NCBI RefSeq assembly: GCF_001949145.1
Contig: NW_019091416.1
Coordinates: 2,624,566 to 2,688,565, forward strand
From: Acanthaster planci
Lineage: Eukaryota > Echinodermata > Asteroidea > Valvatida > Acanthasteridae
Length of the DNA: 64,000 bases
Direction of reading: 5' to 3'
In this document: piece after piece, positions 21,481 through 33,950 of the stretch
Numbering within the stretch: the stretch's first letter is position 1
Layout: each line of letters begins with the position of its first letter
Translations under genes and position numbers: made by a program
Notes under the pieces: generated by a model
What the model saw: only the letters and a program-made list of their open reading frames with translations
Databases searched by the model: none
What the model was told of the DNA's origin: nothing

Positions 21481-24400
21481 CTGAGGAAGAAGTAGGAAAT
21501 CAGGGTTACATGACAAGGAAAACAGATAAATATATACAGGATTTTGTTAGTTGGGATGTAGTCATCTCCCATATCAAGAACCATTCAAATTTCAAGAGAG
21601 ACAGTATGAAAACTAATTAAATACATTTCAGAAATTCCTGCACACCTGTTCCCGCATAACGGAGAGTTTTTCCGTTTTTGATTTGAGTAGTGTGTAAAGC
21701 ATTCTGAGATAATTCTCTGAGAAGCGTGGCACAGATCATTTAACCTTTCTTTCTTGTAAGAGTACCTCCACTCATACACCAACGACTTCTTGTACCAACG
21801 ACACAAAACAGACGTGACGAAGAGATCATAATAGCCCTGTTACTAACATTTCCTTCTTTGTCGGCGAGTATATTACAAAACTGTACCACGTGCAGGAGCC
21901 TTTGAAGAAAACTGTTCAAGCGTTTTGGGCAAAACGTTAGTTTAACTGAAAGTTCGAGGTTGGGCTCGCCTTCTGCCGACTGTACATGCACTAACCGTCA
22001 TCATCCTTGTTTAGGGGCACCATCTCGGCCGCGTCCATGGAAGCCCGCTTCCCCTCCGAGTCGTCGACCTCCTCCGCTTCATTCTCGAGCTTCTTCCCCC
22101 CAACACCGCATCTCTTTTTCAGGATTTTTTTGTACATCATATACGCGCCAATTACTGAGAAAATCTGGATGAAAGAAAGAATATTTCCAGGTAATGGTAA
22201 CCTGGTTGATGGTATTCTCTTCGCTGCGTCACACTATTGAGAAACTACGAAACGTAATTGGGACTGTTTCTGATTTCTTCTAAGTTGAGAGGTTTTACAT
22301 CAGTTATCCCTTTCTTCCCCTTTGCCTTTGAAAAAGTCCTACAAGGATGGAATCGTCAGGTCCTCTACCTTTTACAGTTGGCATATCTCGTTTCCCCCCA
22401 TGTTCACTTTCCAGCAGGTGATTATTAGTTTTTTTTATTGAATATGTGGACGACAGTGAGTGCAGTAATAAGACCAGCAGCGTTCGTCAGTGGTTGAAGG
22501 ATATAAAGGGTTTACAATGCCATCTTGAAGGTCAGTGCTTTTGTTCCACAGCGTATGCACAAAGGAGGTTTCCCTGTGGAATAAAAGAATTGCTCTACAA
22601 GATGGCTACCACACAAAGCCTCTAAAGTAAGACACAATACGTAGAACAGGCGCTTCCAGTGACTGACAGTATTATTTTTGTAGTTTGATAGACAGTGGAA
22701 TTGGTTGCGGTTGCGGTTGTAGTCGTTTGTTGCTCACCAAGCACGATTGTCCCAGCAGGGTCCACAGGATGGCGCACGTTATGATATCTGCGTCCGGGGA
22801 GGGGTAGACCAGTCGCACGATGCCTGCCCCGACGCCCACGTTCTGGATGGCCGTCTCGATGGCTATGGTCTTCACCTGGGTGAAGTCGCGCCGGCACAGG
22901 AAGGCCGCAAAGCCGCCCAGGAAGAAAGCGATGAATGGGATGGAGAAGGAGCAGACGATCATGCCCGGCACGATGTAGGTGAAGACAAAGCGGATGGTGT
23001 AGACCCCGCCGGCCAGGGCAAAGATAATGACGACCAAGGAGACAGGCTTGAGAAGTTTGATTAGAAACAGCGCCCACTTCTCTTTGAAGACGCGGAGCAG
23101 GCAGCCGGCCAGCAGCGGGCCTATCATAGTAACCAGACCGATGATGATCTTGGTAAAGGGAATGGGAAAGGAATCCTCATCCTGGAAGCGGCGTGAGTAG
23201 ATGAAGAGATTCAGCGGCATCATACCTGCAGTACAGGGTGGAGAAGGCCAAACAGAATAATGTGACTCAACACAACGAAATGAGTCCAATGTAGCCACTT
23301 TAGGGTTGGGGACGGTATTAATAGGCACTTTTTTCATTCACACATATCTGTTTTCATTGCCAACCTGTGTATGTACATGTAAACATCACAATCAACCCAC
23401 CCACTGGAAAATGACTCGTTTTGTGGGATTTGGCCGCGATATGGGTGTGTGGAGATGGGTTTTAAAGAGGCAAAATGATTGGTCGTCACGGGCACTCGCT
23501 GTAGTTCGGAACTTGAAAATCACAGTCTTCCGTTGATAAACCTGTCCCTCAGAATGATCTCAGCAGGTGAGAAGTGGGAACCATTGTGGACCAACCCTTG
23601 TCCCGAAAAACTGTTAAATTTTTGCACAGGACCACAACAACTGTATTTCGTTTCTCTAAATTTACAGCAATCTTTCACTTTATTCACCAACCTGGGAACT
23701 TGGACTTTCCGTCCACGACAGGTGGTCGCCATACACACTCTTTTCTCCCCAGTTTGATTGGAACGCTGTTCAGAAATCTAGGTCAAGGTGGCATGCTCGC
23801 GGGAGCTATTTTGTCGCCTGCAACCGGGACTTTTAAACGGCCAAGGAGGTCTCGGCGAACCCCCGCTAAGCCATCATGGGAGACTGATGATAGGATCAAG
23901 GGGGACAATTTTGATTCCCATCATTATCAACTGTTATTAAAAAGGGTATTTTATGATTCTATATACAGGTCAGGACCTTTACAGGTCTCCACTCGTCGTG
24001 ACAATATCCATCAGCTATTGAAAATCTATCGCCCCAGTTTCCCGACGCAGTGCCTGACAGTTGATGGGGAGAAAAGTTTTTTGATTGGGAAAAATATTAA
24101 CGAATTGTAATTTGGATTAAAATTCGAAATTCTTGTTCAACTGGCTTACCTAACTGTGATTTTGTGTCTGCAATTTGTCCAAATGCTCCTTTTACTCTAT
24201 TATGTTGTCACCAATATCTGCAGTCATTTTTACGATTGAAATTTTAAATGGTCAGCTCACGGAAGTTGAAGGATAAATTGTTTGATAAAGTGTTCAGGCA
24301 GGGACGTGTGGGCATGTATACTTCGCTGGTATTCACTAGCAATCAAGCGATATCATCATAGAAAATACAATCCCAGTCGATATTGTCAGAGGCATGCTTT

Positions 24401-27400
24401 GTACGCACTTGAAGTTGAAGGGCATCACGTTCTTCAGGGCATTATTTCCCCAGAGATAGTTTAAAATATTCATGGTGACCTCCGCGAAGGACCTGGGGTG
24501 GGTCCCTCGACATCGACCCGTGTTTATTGCGAATTCTCTAGTGTGGTGTTTAAACTTCAGCTTAGAAAGCCATATTGGGTGTCCGGTGACTGATTAAGGG
24601 GAAACGGGGGCATTGTGCGTTTAAATGCTGACGGAAATGGTAGTCTGTAATACTTAGCGTTGATGGATAATTCTGCAATATTATTGAGATGTAACAGACC
24701 ATAATTCAACCAACCTCGAAGCGATCAGGGATCGGACAGGAGCAATACTGAAAAAGCGCTACATCGTTATTTGCATCACTTTACTTGTTGCAACGGTAGA
24801 TATTCTTTTATTGGTTCGTCATTAGCCCCATCACTGATACTTTTGACAGACAAGTTTTGGTATAATTCTGTTTAAGTATACACGACCTTCGGTAATAAAC
24901 CACTACATGACTTGTGATAGGTTTAAAGAGCGAGTGAACATTTTGTGTCGATCTCGGGAGGCAACAGCCTTTGAGGTTTGGAATAAAAAGAATATTGAAT
25001 AAACAGGAAGAAATAAAACCTGTTGAGAAAAGGTTGTACCGGGAGTTTTCTATTCAGAAATTCGAAGAGTAAAGAGACCGACGTTAGTTACCAAGAGCAA
25101 TGATGGTACTGAAGAAGGTCATAGCGATGCTAAGGAGCAGGTTGGCATCGATGGCCACAGAAGTCATGTTACTCAGTCCTCCCCCCGGTGAGCAAGCGGC
25201 CAAGATGATACCAATGGCGTGGTCCGCGGACAGATCGAAGATGATGCACATGACGAAGGCAGTCTGTTAGTAAGGAAGAGTAATAGACCCTTTGCATTAC
25301 CAGCAGCCATCTTGGGGGTGTTTTCTGTTACTCTCATTGTGCACAAAGGGTCTAATCGTGTGTTTAGAGGATTTCAATCACGTGGTTTGTGACAGTCAGC
25401 GTTCAATTTAGGGACCGTCCATAAAGTACGTAAGCACGAAATGCCGACTTTCAGACCCTCCTCCACCCTGTACGCATGGCGTACGTAGTGGCTCCACCCC
25501 CTCCCCCGTAGGCATACGCATGCCACAATTCCGGAAGATACTGCCGATCTTTTAGTACCTTGCAGTTTACTGATAATGGGCGTTGGCATGGGAAGATAAA
25601 TGGTGGGGTCGAGGGTGGAGATTTCGACGTACAAAAGCTAATTCTGGTAGTTAATTGAAAGTGGATTGGTACGACATATGTATATGACAGTGCTTTGTAC
25701 GGTACGCACTGGCTTGAACCCCCTCTGTACTCATGGTAAACGCAGCGGCACCAACGGGCGGCCCCTTGTGCTTGCAAATGTGCACGCCTTCGAAGTCTCT
25801 CCATATTCTAGTATGTGTAACTGCCATGAGAATATATCAAAATGTATGTGCCTCCATACGGACATGGTACGCTTTCTGAAATGCCTTCGCCCGTCTTGTT
25901 ACGTCAAGTGAAAAACCTCTATCCACGCGTGAGGAGGCCGTGCAAACACGTTTCAGGCAAATAGCTAAGCTGAATGCACAGTAACGGCATGATAGTGTCT
26001 ATGAGCTTCATTTCCTATGACATTAGACATTTCCAGCCTGCCACAGGATATATTTTTCTTATCATAAATCGTGAAGCCTAGGCATGAAAACAATTTCAAA
26101 ACAAATCATTTCTTGCTGAATTTTACAGCGTCTATATAACTTATTTCAAGTTTGATAGCCTTTCCTCGTTTCCTTCTGAATTGCACTTCTTAATTTCCTT
26201 TAAACTATAACGATTGGAGGTATGTTCACATTTTCAATAGATTGTTTTCCTGTGAACTTAAATCCATGCATTTCCAGATCCCTTACGAGTGGCATGATGA
26301 TAAACTGGCTGAAGAATCCAATGACCACGCCGAAGGGTCGTTTCAAGATCTTCTTAAGCGGGGCCCACTCTAACTCACAGCCCATGATGCCCGTCACCAT
26401 GGCGCCCAATACCAGCATGACCGTGCCAAAGGCCAAGTCGAAAGCTCTGTTGACGAAAGAAATCGACATGAAAGTTTGACCGTCGATCTTGGGTAAGAGT
26501 TGAAGTGTTTCGATCCTGGCTACCCTTTAAGACAGATTTCCCCGCTGTAAAGAGATATCACCCACACTGATTGAAACAAAATTAATCTTTCTAGTTTTGG
26601 GACATGGTACTGTGAGTCTGAAAGTATCTCCTTTGAAAACAGCGAATTGAAAAGTTGTTAAAAGTGAATTGTAACATAGACGTTTATAGTACTTGTCTTG
26701 CGTATAAATCCAGGGTGGATGGAGGATATGTCCCTCTTTGGGGGAGCAGGGGATATGAGCCATAGGTCATATGATGGTCATAGGTCATCCCCCTAAGTTT
26801 CTGTGTCAAGCAAAAATAAAAAGTTTAATGATATATCCCAAATATAATCAATAAAAGACATATTAAAGTGTAGTAAAATAGATAACTGAATAACAGATCA
26901 GCGTAAGATTTAGTATTTCTTTCAGAGAAGATAGACGGGCGGGTTACAGGGTTATGCATGCACATGTTTAAAGATACTTTTCAGAACTTGGATGAAGTTT
27001 TTCGACAATCTGAATTATGTTCGGCCATTCCAGTTACAACATCGATCTTGGGAGCCAACCATAAATTCATATTAAGCTCATAATAACAGGTTTTGTTGAC
27101 AATAGAAAATAAGTATATTGGCATACATTTTCTGTTAAACTTAATATGATATAACGATAACACCTGGAAATTTCACAGCAACAGAAAAATGCACGGAACC
27201 TATGAAACGCTATTTCATTTGAGGGAGTGGGGTAGCTAAGGGACTATGCGAATGGGTATGTGTCACATATGTGCCCTATTTAGCCCCTCTACCCAACGCT
27301 CACCAGCCATCTTCAATCCCCCACTCGCTAACACAGCTTAAATTTACACCACTGAAAGGGGAACCACTGGAAGTGGTTTGACAATTAGTTATTTACCCGC

Positions 27401-30400
27401 ATGTCCACACCTTTACAAAAGTGTTTATTTTTTTTTCAATGAACTTTTCCACTTTCATTTTATGTGCAGAGTCACCTTTGCCCATAACTTTGCTCAGTCG
27501 GAATAGCTCGTAATTCAATGCCCCTGGCCCCCTGCTCGCAAGGTTGTTCAGCTATGTACGCAGACAGACGCAATTCAAGCCGTCTAGAGGCCCCTACTCA
27601 AACGCATGCACTTTTGGTGCAAAAGCTTAGCCCATGTCATTCGATCGCTGGCGATGGTACGAATTCCGCCTTGAATAAAATCTACCAGCGGACACGCGCG
27701 TCACGAGTATCCAGGGACAACAATACATCCCCAGCAGGTGCGGAGCAGATCAAGGTTTATGACAGGGTTGAGAGAGAAAAACATGGGCTTCTGATTTCTG
27801 CCTGATTGGATTATGGATAAGCGAAAAAATTCAGGAGAAAATATCGTAAAGCTTTAGTCTATAAATGTCTGATGTTGGCTCGGTGAAACATTGTGATTTG
27901 TAAATACCAAATACCTCACTTCGGTGGTCATGCATAAGAAGGCTTATTCGCTAGGGTCGCATTGCAGGTACTTTACTAAACAAGTACTAAAGTTAATGGT
28001 GATTTCGATGACAATTTTACCGTTAAGCCCATGCAAAATAAATACACAAGACGGTTTGGCAAAATTTGACCTTGACCTTGTGAACTTTGTTTCCATGAAG
28101 GTAGTTGTTGGGCACATAAATACGCACGTAAGCGCATTTGTCTGGAAGTCTGTGGTCTGTTAATGAACATTTCGTGTTTCCTAATTTCTTCTTGGCATCA
28201 AATTTGCTTGTTTGGGAAATTTCAGCCTTCGGGGGAAATGCTCAGTGCCTGGGGTTTACAGTGGGAGCGCTGGAACTTCCACATGGTGAAGGCCGTCCTT
28301 GTATGATGAACTTGTTTACTATAGTGGTGATCGGAAACCATCCGTTTGGCAATTACCCCCCAGCTGGTCCGTCCTGCTGAGCGAATGTCATTCATAACGA
28401 TCCCGTACCGGTAGGGGTCACAATGAACTTAAGCGGTGGCTTGTTGATCGAGCATTACCCAGAATGTCACCGCCACCCAGCATATTCCTGAGCTGAGGAG
28501 GACTGCTGGTCCATCACCAGCTGTTTCTCACTGTTTGTAGAGAGGGAGTGGACCTTCGAATATAATTATAGTATTTGACATCTGTGCTGATTTTTTTTTT
28601 TTTTTTTAGTATTGAACACAACTGCGAAATCGCCTATCTTGCGAGGTTGCGACGTCCCTTCAGGGTCACCATACCTGTCTATGGAGATTTACCGCAATCA
28701 GTCTGTAAACAGGTCATGGATTTGTCTTGCATCAGAACGATATAGGCCCAAAAGGATTTTTCTTCCAGCAATCAACCATCCGCGGAACCAAGCCTGTTAT
28801 GACGGAGTGTTGACCGTTTAACTTTTCTCTAGTGTGAATCCCGCGCGCTGGAGAGGATCCTTCCAAGATGTTTGTGGCTTTTTTACTTGGTCACGCTGAT
28901 TGCCTTGCTACAAATGCCGCATTATGTCTGCCAAGTGCAAATGATTATGAGCGAAACGATTACAAGCAATTTAAAAAGAATCACGTAGCCTTAAGTTAAC
29001 CTGAGCAATGAAGCACATTCTGGGTTAAGGGAATCTGAATTGGAAAGGATTTGTTTTAGTTGAAATATATATGGGTATAACCATACTGAGATTTTAAAGT
29101 TTGTGCAAAATCTATGAAATCAACGGCGGCTATATACGTGCCTCTTACTTGGTGGTCATTTAATAACTGATGAAGTTTATACAACCCGCTGAAATAGTAG
29201 TAGTTTTCATAATAATCTCAGTGAATTTTATAGTAAAGTCTTGAAATCGCTGAGCATTTGCACAGTTAGCTTGTTACTGTATACAATGTATCTATATTGG
29301 ACCCTTAAAAAGTTCGAACACCCAGGTGTGTTCCCATTATTTCCCTGTGTAAATAATCGATAACATACTTCAAAAATTTGTTTGTCCACCAAGTATCACC
29401 AAAGTAAACTTGTTATTAGCAATTGACGACGCCACATATCCTAAAAGTCAAGTCGCAGGCCTTTACTCTGGGTCAGGTCAGCTGTGGGTGAAATAAAAAT
29501 GGGAATGACCAGTATATTCAAGAAGTTTAGCGGTTGAGGTCTGAGATCATTTTTTATCCTTGGTAATCGCAAAATGAGTGTTTAATTTCCTTCAGGGATT
29601 CTGAGGTCCTGCCATGTTGGGAACGGCTTTGAATGCGTGCTCAATAGGGCAAATACAACGATGGCCGCAAACGGTCGTAAATCTTGACTGAGTTTTATTT
29701 GCTCATTGAGTCGATGGGTGCAGGGAAGTTAACATGTTTTATGTAAACGTGGCAAGTCTGTGACAGGGTTACTGGCATCTTACTTAATTGGGCTGAGTAA
29801 ATTTGAATAATTCACTAGTCGAATATTTGACCTTCAATTCTTTGGAATATCCGAATATTCAGTCGTACAGGTCGGCAGATTGTTGATGAACAAACCCTTT
29901 TATACAATCAGTTGCAATAACGGACGCAATTGTACATTATAATCAATATAATAGCTTCTCACGTCCAGGAGTATCTCCTGCCACGATTTTGCAAGATTTA
30001 AGAGACGAACAATACTTCTTACCCTGTTGAAAATTTCTGGTCCTTTTAAATTGTTTAATTAATAATTTACGTTTTGAATCGTCGTAAGATTTCTATCGCT
30101 TTTCATTTAAATCTGCTTGAAACAGGCCTCCATAGTGCAATTTTTCTCATTTCAACTAACAAAGAAAATTCCCTTTTCCTTTCATGCATTTTGCATTTGA
30201 ATATTCAAATTCGGAAAATAGTATTCGAATATTCTATAATCGATCGAACATTCGAATATTCGGCACAGCCCTACTTTTTATACTTCACGACCAGCTTCGG
30301 TTGGTTGAGGCAAGGCCAAGAGCGTAAAACAACTTAATTCCTCTGATGGCATTCTTCCTCTGCCCATGGAGGCAGCAGGCCCCGTTGGACGGGTGAGAGG

Positions 30401-31891
30401 AGACAGCCTATACTCGTTGATATATCATCGATTTTCTGTGGATTAATCTTTGTCAAATTTGGAAGCAAGGTCATAAGGTACATAATTCCCACGAGAGCCT
30501 CTGGCGGCGGTATCGCACTCGCACACAGATGGTGGGCGCGCGTAACATTCCTCCTTGACTAGGGTGTTAAGGCTTGCCACAGAGCGCCCACACACCCAAA
30601 CGCGCGTGTGAGTGTAGTGCCACCGAGGTAATTGCGACTCCTCGTATAAGCACACAAATAATGACTTTTTATGAGAAGAATAATAAAAAAAAATCATGTG
30701 ATGGCAGATGAAATGCTCGATCCACGAGACGAAGCCGAGTGGAACCAAACGTTTCATCTGTCACCAATGAAATTATTCTTAACATCGCACGAATGTGAAA
30801 TAGTCATTATTTCTTTCTGACAATACCGGCATAAATTCTCTTCTTTTGGAAGAACAAATAGATCCCGCTCGGAAATTAAAACGCCCGTCATTTTGCGAAA
30901 CCAATTCGTGCCCGACGCGCCAGCGACTGTACTGGGCAATGTTAGACTGGTTTCCCTCTTTACATTATTTTCCTTTTTCTTATATACTGTGAATGAAATA
31001 TAGGAAATGGGGCGGGAATCAGGCGAGTGAACATTCAATGAGTACCGTTGAATAGAACGAATAATGCAATGCCGTGTGATCAACGATCCACCAAACAGAT
31101 GACGGGCATTTATTCAGATATTGTATAATATGGAAAAGATGTTTTCAGATTTCGATTCTGGGATATGGATTGCAGTGGAGTAGACTAAATTTTACTTTTC
31201 GCTTGACTTACGTTGGTATCCGCATGTTAAGAACGTCAACATCCTTTGCGATAGCAGTCATCACGGGATCTAGCACCATTTCGCCGTCCACTTCCCGGTA
31301 CAGCTTGAAGCTCAGCGTGGTCTTACCGAAGCGGTGGCCGATAAGGGTGAAATTACTTGCTAAGGGTGTGACATCGTCCAAACGTAGGTCTTTAAGACGC
31401 CTCATGAGCTTTGCGTTTAATCCCCCTTCTTCGAACGTTTCAAAGTCTTCCTCGTTATCGTCTGGATTAACGTCGCCCTTGGCATCACTGTCTTCTTGCC
31501 CGAAAGCATCGTAGGAGAAGGCATCCAGAAGAGTCAAATTGAAAAACATATCCGATGAGAGATTTCCAGGCACTGTGCTGGAAATCTCTACCCAGCCGTC
31601 CTCGCCGATCTCGCCCACTGCCGTGTCGCTGGACGAGATGTGCAGGGTGTAATTCTCCAGAAACCGGGGAAAGGCAAACACCACCTCCCTGGTGGTGAAG
31701 TACTCCACGAAAAGTGGCATCCTCTCCATGAAGGCGATGACCGAGGGGAGATACGAGATGAGCGGGGACTCCGTGGTTAGGAGTGGGGTGCCAGTCACCA
31801 TTTGTTCGGTAGGCTCTCTGGGCTCGGCTGGTGCCACACCGATGCCTATCGAGGTCAGGGCAAAAAATGCCGCCAAGAAAAGCAGGGTCAT
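21155..31891 (-). CDS. SLC10-family transporter, SLC10A3/SLC10A5-like, complete six-exon model
   Basis: SLC10 proteins are multi-pass membrane carriers; the best-known members couple sodium to bile-acid uptake. Exons on the minus strand, in order: 31891-31212, 26515-26287, 25263-25092, 23225-22738, 22164-21996 and 21480-21155. All phases agree, giving 687 codons. Residues 1-24 look like a signal peptide. Residues 25-227 form an ectodomain with four N-glycosylation sequons (N80, N110, N118, N180) and an acidic patch at 132-157. From about residue 243 there is a series of hydrophobic segments. Residues 326-335 (ACSPGGGLSN) match the SLC10 crossover motif, and E484, Q488 and N489 match the second sodium-site motif E..xQN. 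A long ectodomain before the carrier core is typical of SLC10A3/SLC10A5 (P3/P5), whose substrates are poorly known. The start at 31891 was chosen for its signal peptide; an upstream in-frame ATG at 31942 would add 17 residues. The substrate is not inferable. Confidence 0.93.
21996..22164 (-). CDS. SLC10-like exon 5: last membrane segment and cytoplasmic tail
   Basis: The acceptor is TTCTTTCTTTCATCCAG and the donor is GACG|GTTAGT. It encodes the end of the last helix (IFSVIGAYMMYKK), a basic cluster and an acidic tail (NEAEEVDDSEGK). If the following intron is retained, the frame stops one codon later, giving a protein about 107 residues shorter. Confidence 0.88.
22738..23225 (-). CDS. SLC10-like exon 4: transmembrane core and sodium-site motif
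   Basis: The acceptor is CTGTACTGCAG and the donor is TTG|GTGAGC, phase 1 to 0, 163 residues. It holds about five hydrophobic segments and the motif AIETAIQNVGVGAG, which matches the E..xQN sodium-binding helix of SLC10 carriers. This exon is more GC-rich than the surrounding introns. Confidence 0.95.
23226..25091 (-). other. SLC10-like intron 3 (1.9 kb), no gene recognised
   Basis: A 178-codon open frame on the plus strand at 23574-24110 lies here. It has no domain I recognise and no splice context. The rest is unremarkable AT-rich DNA. Confidence 0.65.
25092..25263 (-). CDS. SLC10-like exon 3: CxPGG..SN motif
   Basis: The acceptor is TTACTAACAG and the donor is CTTG|GTAACT, phase 0 to 1. 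It encodes GIILAACSPGGGLSNMTSVA, the most conserved motif of bile-acid/sodium symporters, then a transmembrane segment LLLSIAMTFFSTIIAL. Confidence 0.95.
25283..25355. repeat. Short palindromic element beside a splice acceptor
   Basis: TAGACCCTTTGCA at about 25284 pairs with TGCACAAAGGGTCTA ending at about 25354, with a loop of about 45 bases. It sits about 20 bases upstream (on the transcribed minus strand) of the acceptor of SLC10-like exon 3. It is probably a tiny MITE. Confidence 0.55.
25405..25930. repeat. Possible dispersed repeat beginning GGGACCGTCCATAAAGTACG
   Basis: A similar opening is found at the ends of repeats in many invertebrate genomes (from memory, not checked). The body is rich in GTACG and CCCCCTCC motifs. 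I could not find a matching inverted right end, so the boundary at 25930 is a guess. It lies in the SLC10-like intron 2. Confidence 0.3.
26287..26515 (-). CDS. SLC10-like exon 2: first transmembrane segments
   Basis: The acceptor GTAGCCAG|G supplies the single base needed by exon 1. The donor is CCACTC|GTAAGG, phase 0. It encodes two hydrophobic segments, FGTVMLVLGAMVTGIMG and PFGVVIGFFSQFIIMPL, separated by a basic loop (KKILKRP). The polypyrimidine tract of the acceptor is weak, so the exact start is less certain than the body. Confidence 0.88.
26516..31211 (-). other. SLC10-like intron 1 (4.7 kb)
   Basis: The long first intron is AT-rich, with a 15-T run near 28594 and the inverted-repeat candidate at 29790-30273. 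I saw no coding signal. Confidence 0.7.
29790..30273. mobile_element. Candidate hAT-like element with AATATTCGAAT arrays
   Basis: The left side reads GGGCTGAGTAAATTTGAATA. The right end, inverted, reads GGGCTGTGCCGAATATTCGA. Both sides carry clusters of GAATATTC. The ends match only partly, so the assignment is tentative. Confidence 0.45.
31212..31891 (-). CDS. SLC10-like exon 1: signal peptide and glycosylated ectodomain
   Basis: It starts MTLLFLAAFFALTSIGIG and ends ATACCAAC|GTAAGTC in phase 2. The sequence just upstream, TAGTTCTGGAATACAG, could be a splice acceptor ending one base before the ATG, so a separate 5' UTR exon is possible. The distal part (FTLIGHRFGKTTLSFKLY) resembles the membrane-proximal ectodomain of SLC10A3/5-type proteins. 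Confidence 0.88.
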
Positions 31892-33544
31892 GCTGTATTC
31901 CAGAACTAAACAATTCAACAAAATGAATTCAACACCATCCACCTCATGGATGATGTAAAGTAATAAACAACGCTTTAGTTCGGGATCACTTTGATATACG
32001 AGCTCTTGTTGTATGTGGTTATAAGCATCGCTTTACAAAACGAAATTTCTAAACTCCACGCTAATGAAACGTTCATTCAACTGCACTGGTTTTGCGCGTA
32101 GACTCATCAGTACTGATAAGTTCTGCTTGCTCTGCTAATTTGTGCAAAATGCGTTTTATCTCCAAAGAGAATCTCCAGTTGAAACCGCTCAGCTTCCAAA
32201 GTACATAGCCTGATCTGAACTGTTCATTCAGTCGGGTAGCCATGACCATCGTGGCGTGTAAGGCAGTGTGTAACGCGGTTGGTTTTTAAATACTTGTCGC
32301 AGCCGGCCAACGGAATCCACGCACACCTACATGAATGCAGTCGGTGACGAACTCTCGACCAACCACGGGCTAGATGACAGTGGGAACAGGTGTTCCATGA
32401 GCCCCACAGAGTGACAATGGTGCGCTGGGTTGAAAGTACGCACGCAATTTGCCCAAGTAAAAATTCGTATATACTGTGAGCACAGGGCTTGAGGGATTTC
32501 CTGGCCTGGAGTAAACGGACTCCGATTGTTTAACTTCAGTCATTATCAACTGTTTCTCGCATTCCCAAATTTATTATAAGACTTTTGCAGTAACCTTTAA
32601 AGCATTAAGAAAATGGATGGGGCTTTTTGGGAACCAAACGCTTTAGCTAAACGCAATGGTGCACCTACGAGTTGTCGTGCTTACTTTTCGTAATTTACTC
32701 TTTTGGCGAAAGTATGAAGAGTATGATCTACCACGTTAATCTGTGTCACAGTTGTGTGGGAAGACCTTTTTGATCAGTCCAACATTAGCCCAGAAGCCAC
32801 AGATGCTGGTGCCATCTAGAAGCGCATGCGCGTAAAATTCCCATTTCAATGTAAAGATCTTATGATGAGCTGAGCTTGGCTTTAGTATTGTGTATTTTTC
32901 ATTTCTGCTGAAGAAGATTTCAAAAAGTGGAATTTCAGACACCCCTATTTCAATGATTTTAACTTTCTCCAATAGAGTCATTCGAAATTTCCTCAAATTT
33001 GCATGTGGAAAATCATTTATTCATTTTGAGATTTCTCCACAAATGAAAAGTTAAGGACTTCTCTCTGCTGCTTGGTATACCAAATATGGTTGCATGTGGA
33101 AGATTTCTTGACAGGTGACTTTTGAGATAATGTTTCGCGCCATTTGTCTAGCGTCTCCATACTTGTGTTGCAGCATGCATTCATACGAGCATGGGTGTGT
33201 GTTTAGTGGATGTGCGCCCAATCCAGCTCCACCACTGGTCAGTCGTTGACAACAGTTCGACTTCAGGCCATTTCATTTCCAAATAGCCTTGAATTACACT
33301 GGAAATTTTGTGATCCAATTAGTGGTGGTAGCTGGGTTTTTGTACAATTACAAGATCGACCGATGACACTTCATAAGGTCATACTCAAGGGCAGATGGGG
33401 GTGGCAACGGGGGCATGCCTGCGCCCCCCCCAAAAGGACGAGAATTTTTAATCAATCAGAGTGAAAATAATAGGTGCTTACAAGGAGGGTGTTTTGTATG
33501 GACAGAGCCACTTTGTTCAGGAAATTGTTTCTAAGCTGCTTCTT

Positions 33545-33666
33545 AATACGGGCAATTCACAATAGTGCGCCACCAAAAGTGTGTAACACGTTGGCCAATC
33601 ATAATTTGTCGACCCTTCTCAAACGCGCAAACTCTTGGTGGCGCACTATTGTGAAACGGCTGTATT
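33545..33666. mobile_element. 122-bp MITE with 32-bp terminal inverted repeats
   Basis: TTCACAATAGTGCGCCACCA at about 33556 is exactly mirrored by TGGTGGCGCACTATTGTGAA ending at about 33655. The similarity continues outward through an AATAC core on both sides. The loop contains AACACGTTGGCCAATC. The element has no coding capacity. Confidence 0.8.
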
Positions 33667-33871
33667 GTGACTAGTCCAGTTAATGCATATTAAGTGCACC
33701 AGGGACGCTGCTTGTGCTTTTGTCCCCCCCCCCATAGTTCTGGGTCTGGCCGTGGTCATACTTTCACAACACCGTGCCTTTATGTGTGTCTATGTATGTT
33801 TTACAGTATATGCACGTGTTTGTAGGAGTACGATTTTGCATGCATTTTATTGACGCCAACAAGATGTCTCG

Positions 33872-33950
33872 AATACGGGCATTTCACAATAGTGCGTCTC
33901 CAGGCCAAGGCTCTGCAACGCGTTGGCCAATCTGGCCATTTCCTTTGCGT
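33872..33950. mobile_element. Second, right-truncated copy of the same MITE family
   Basis: It begins AATACGGGCATTTCACAATA then GTGCG, like the copy at 33545. It shares the internal AACGCGTTGGCCAATC but lacks the right inverted repeat. The right boundary is approximate. Confidence 0.65.

Noticed and set aside
23574-24110. 178-codon open frame inside the SLC10-like intron 3
   Set aside because: It is the longest intronic frame but has no domain, no splice partner and ordinary intronic base composition.
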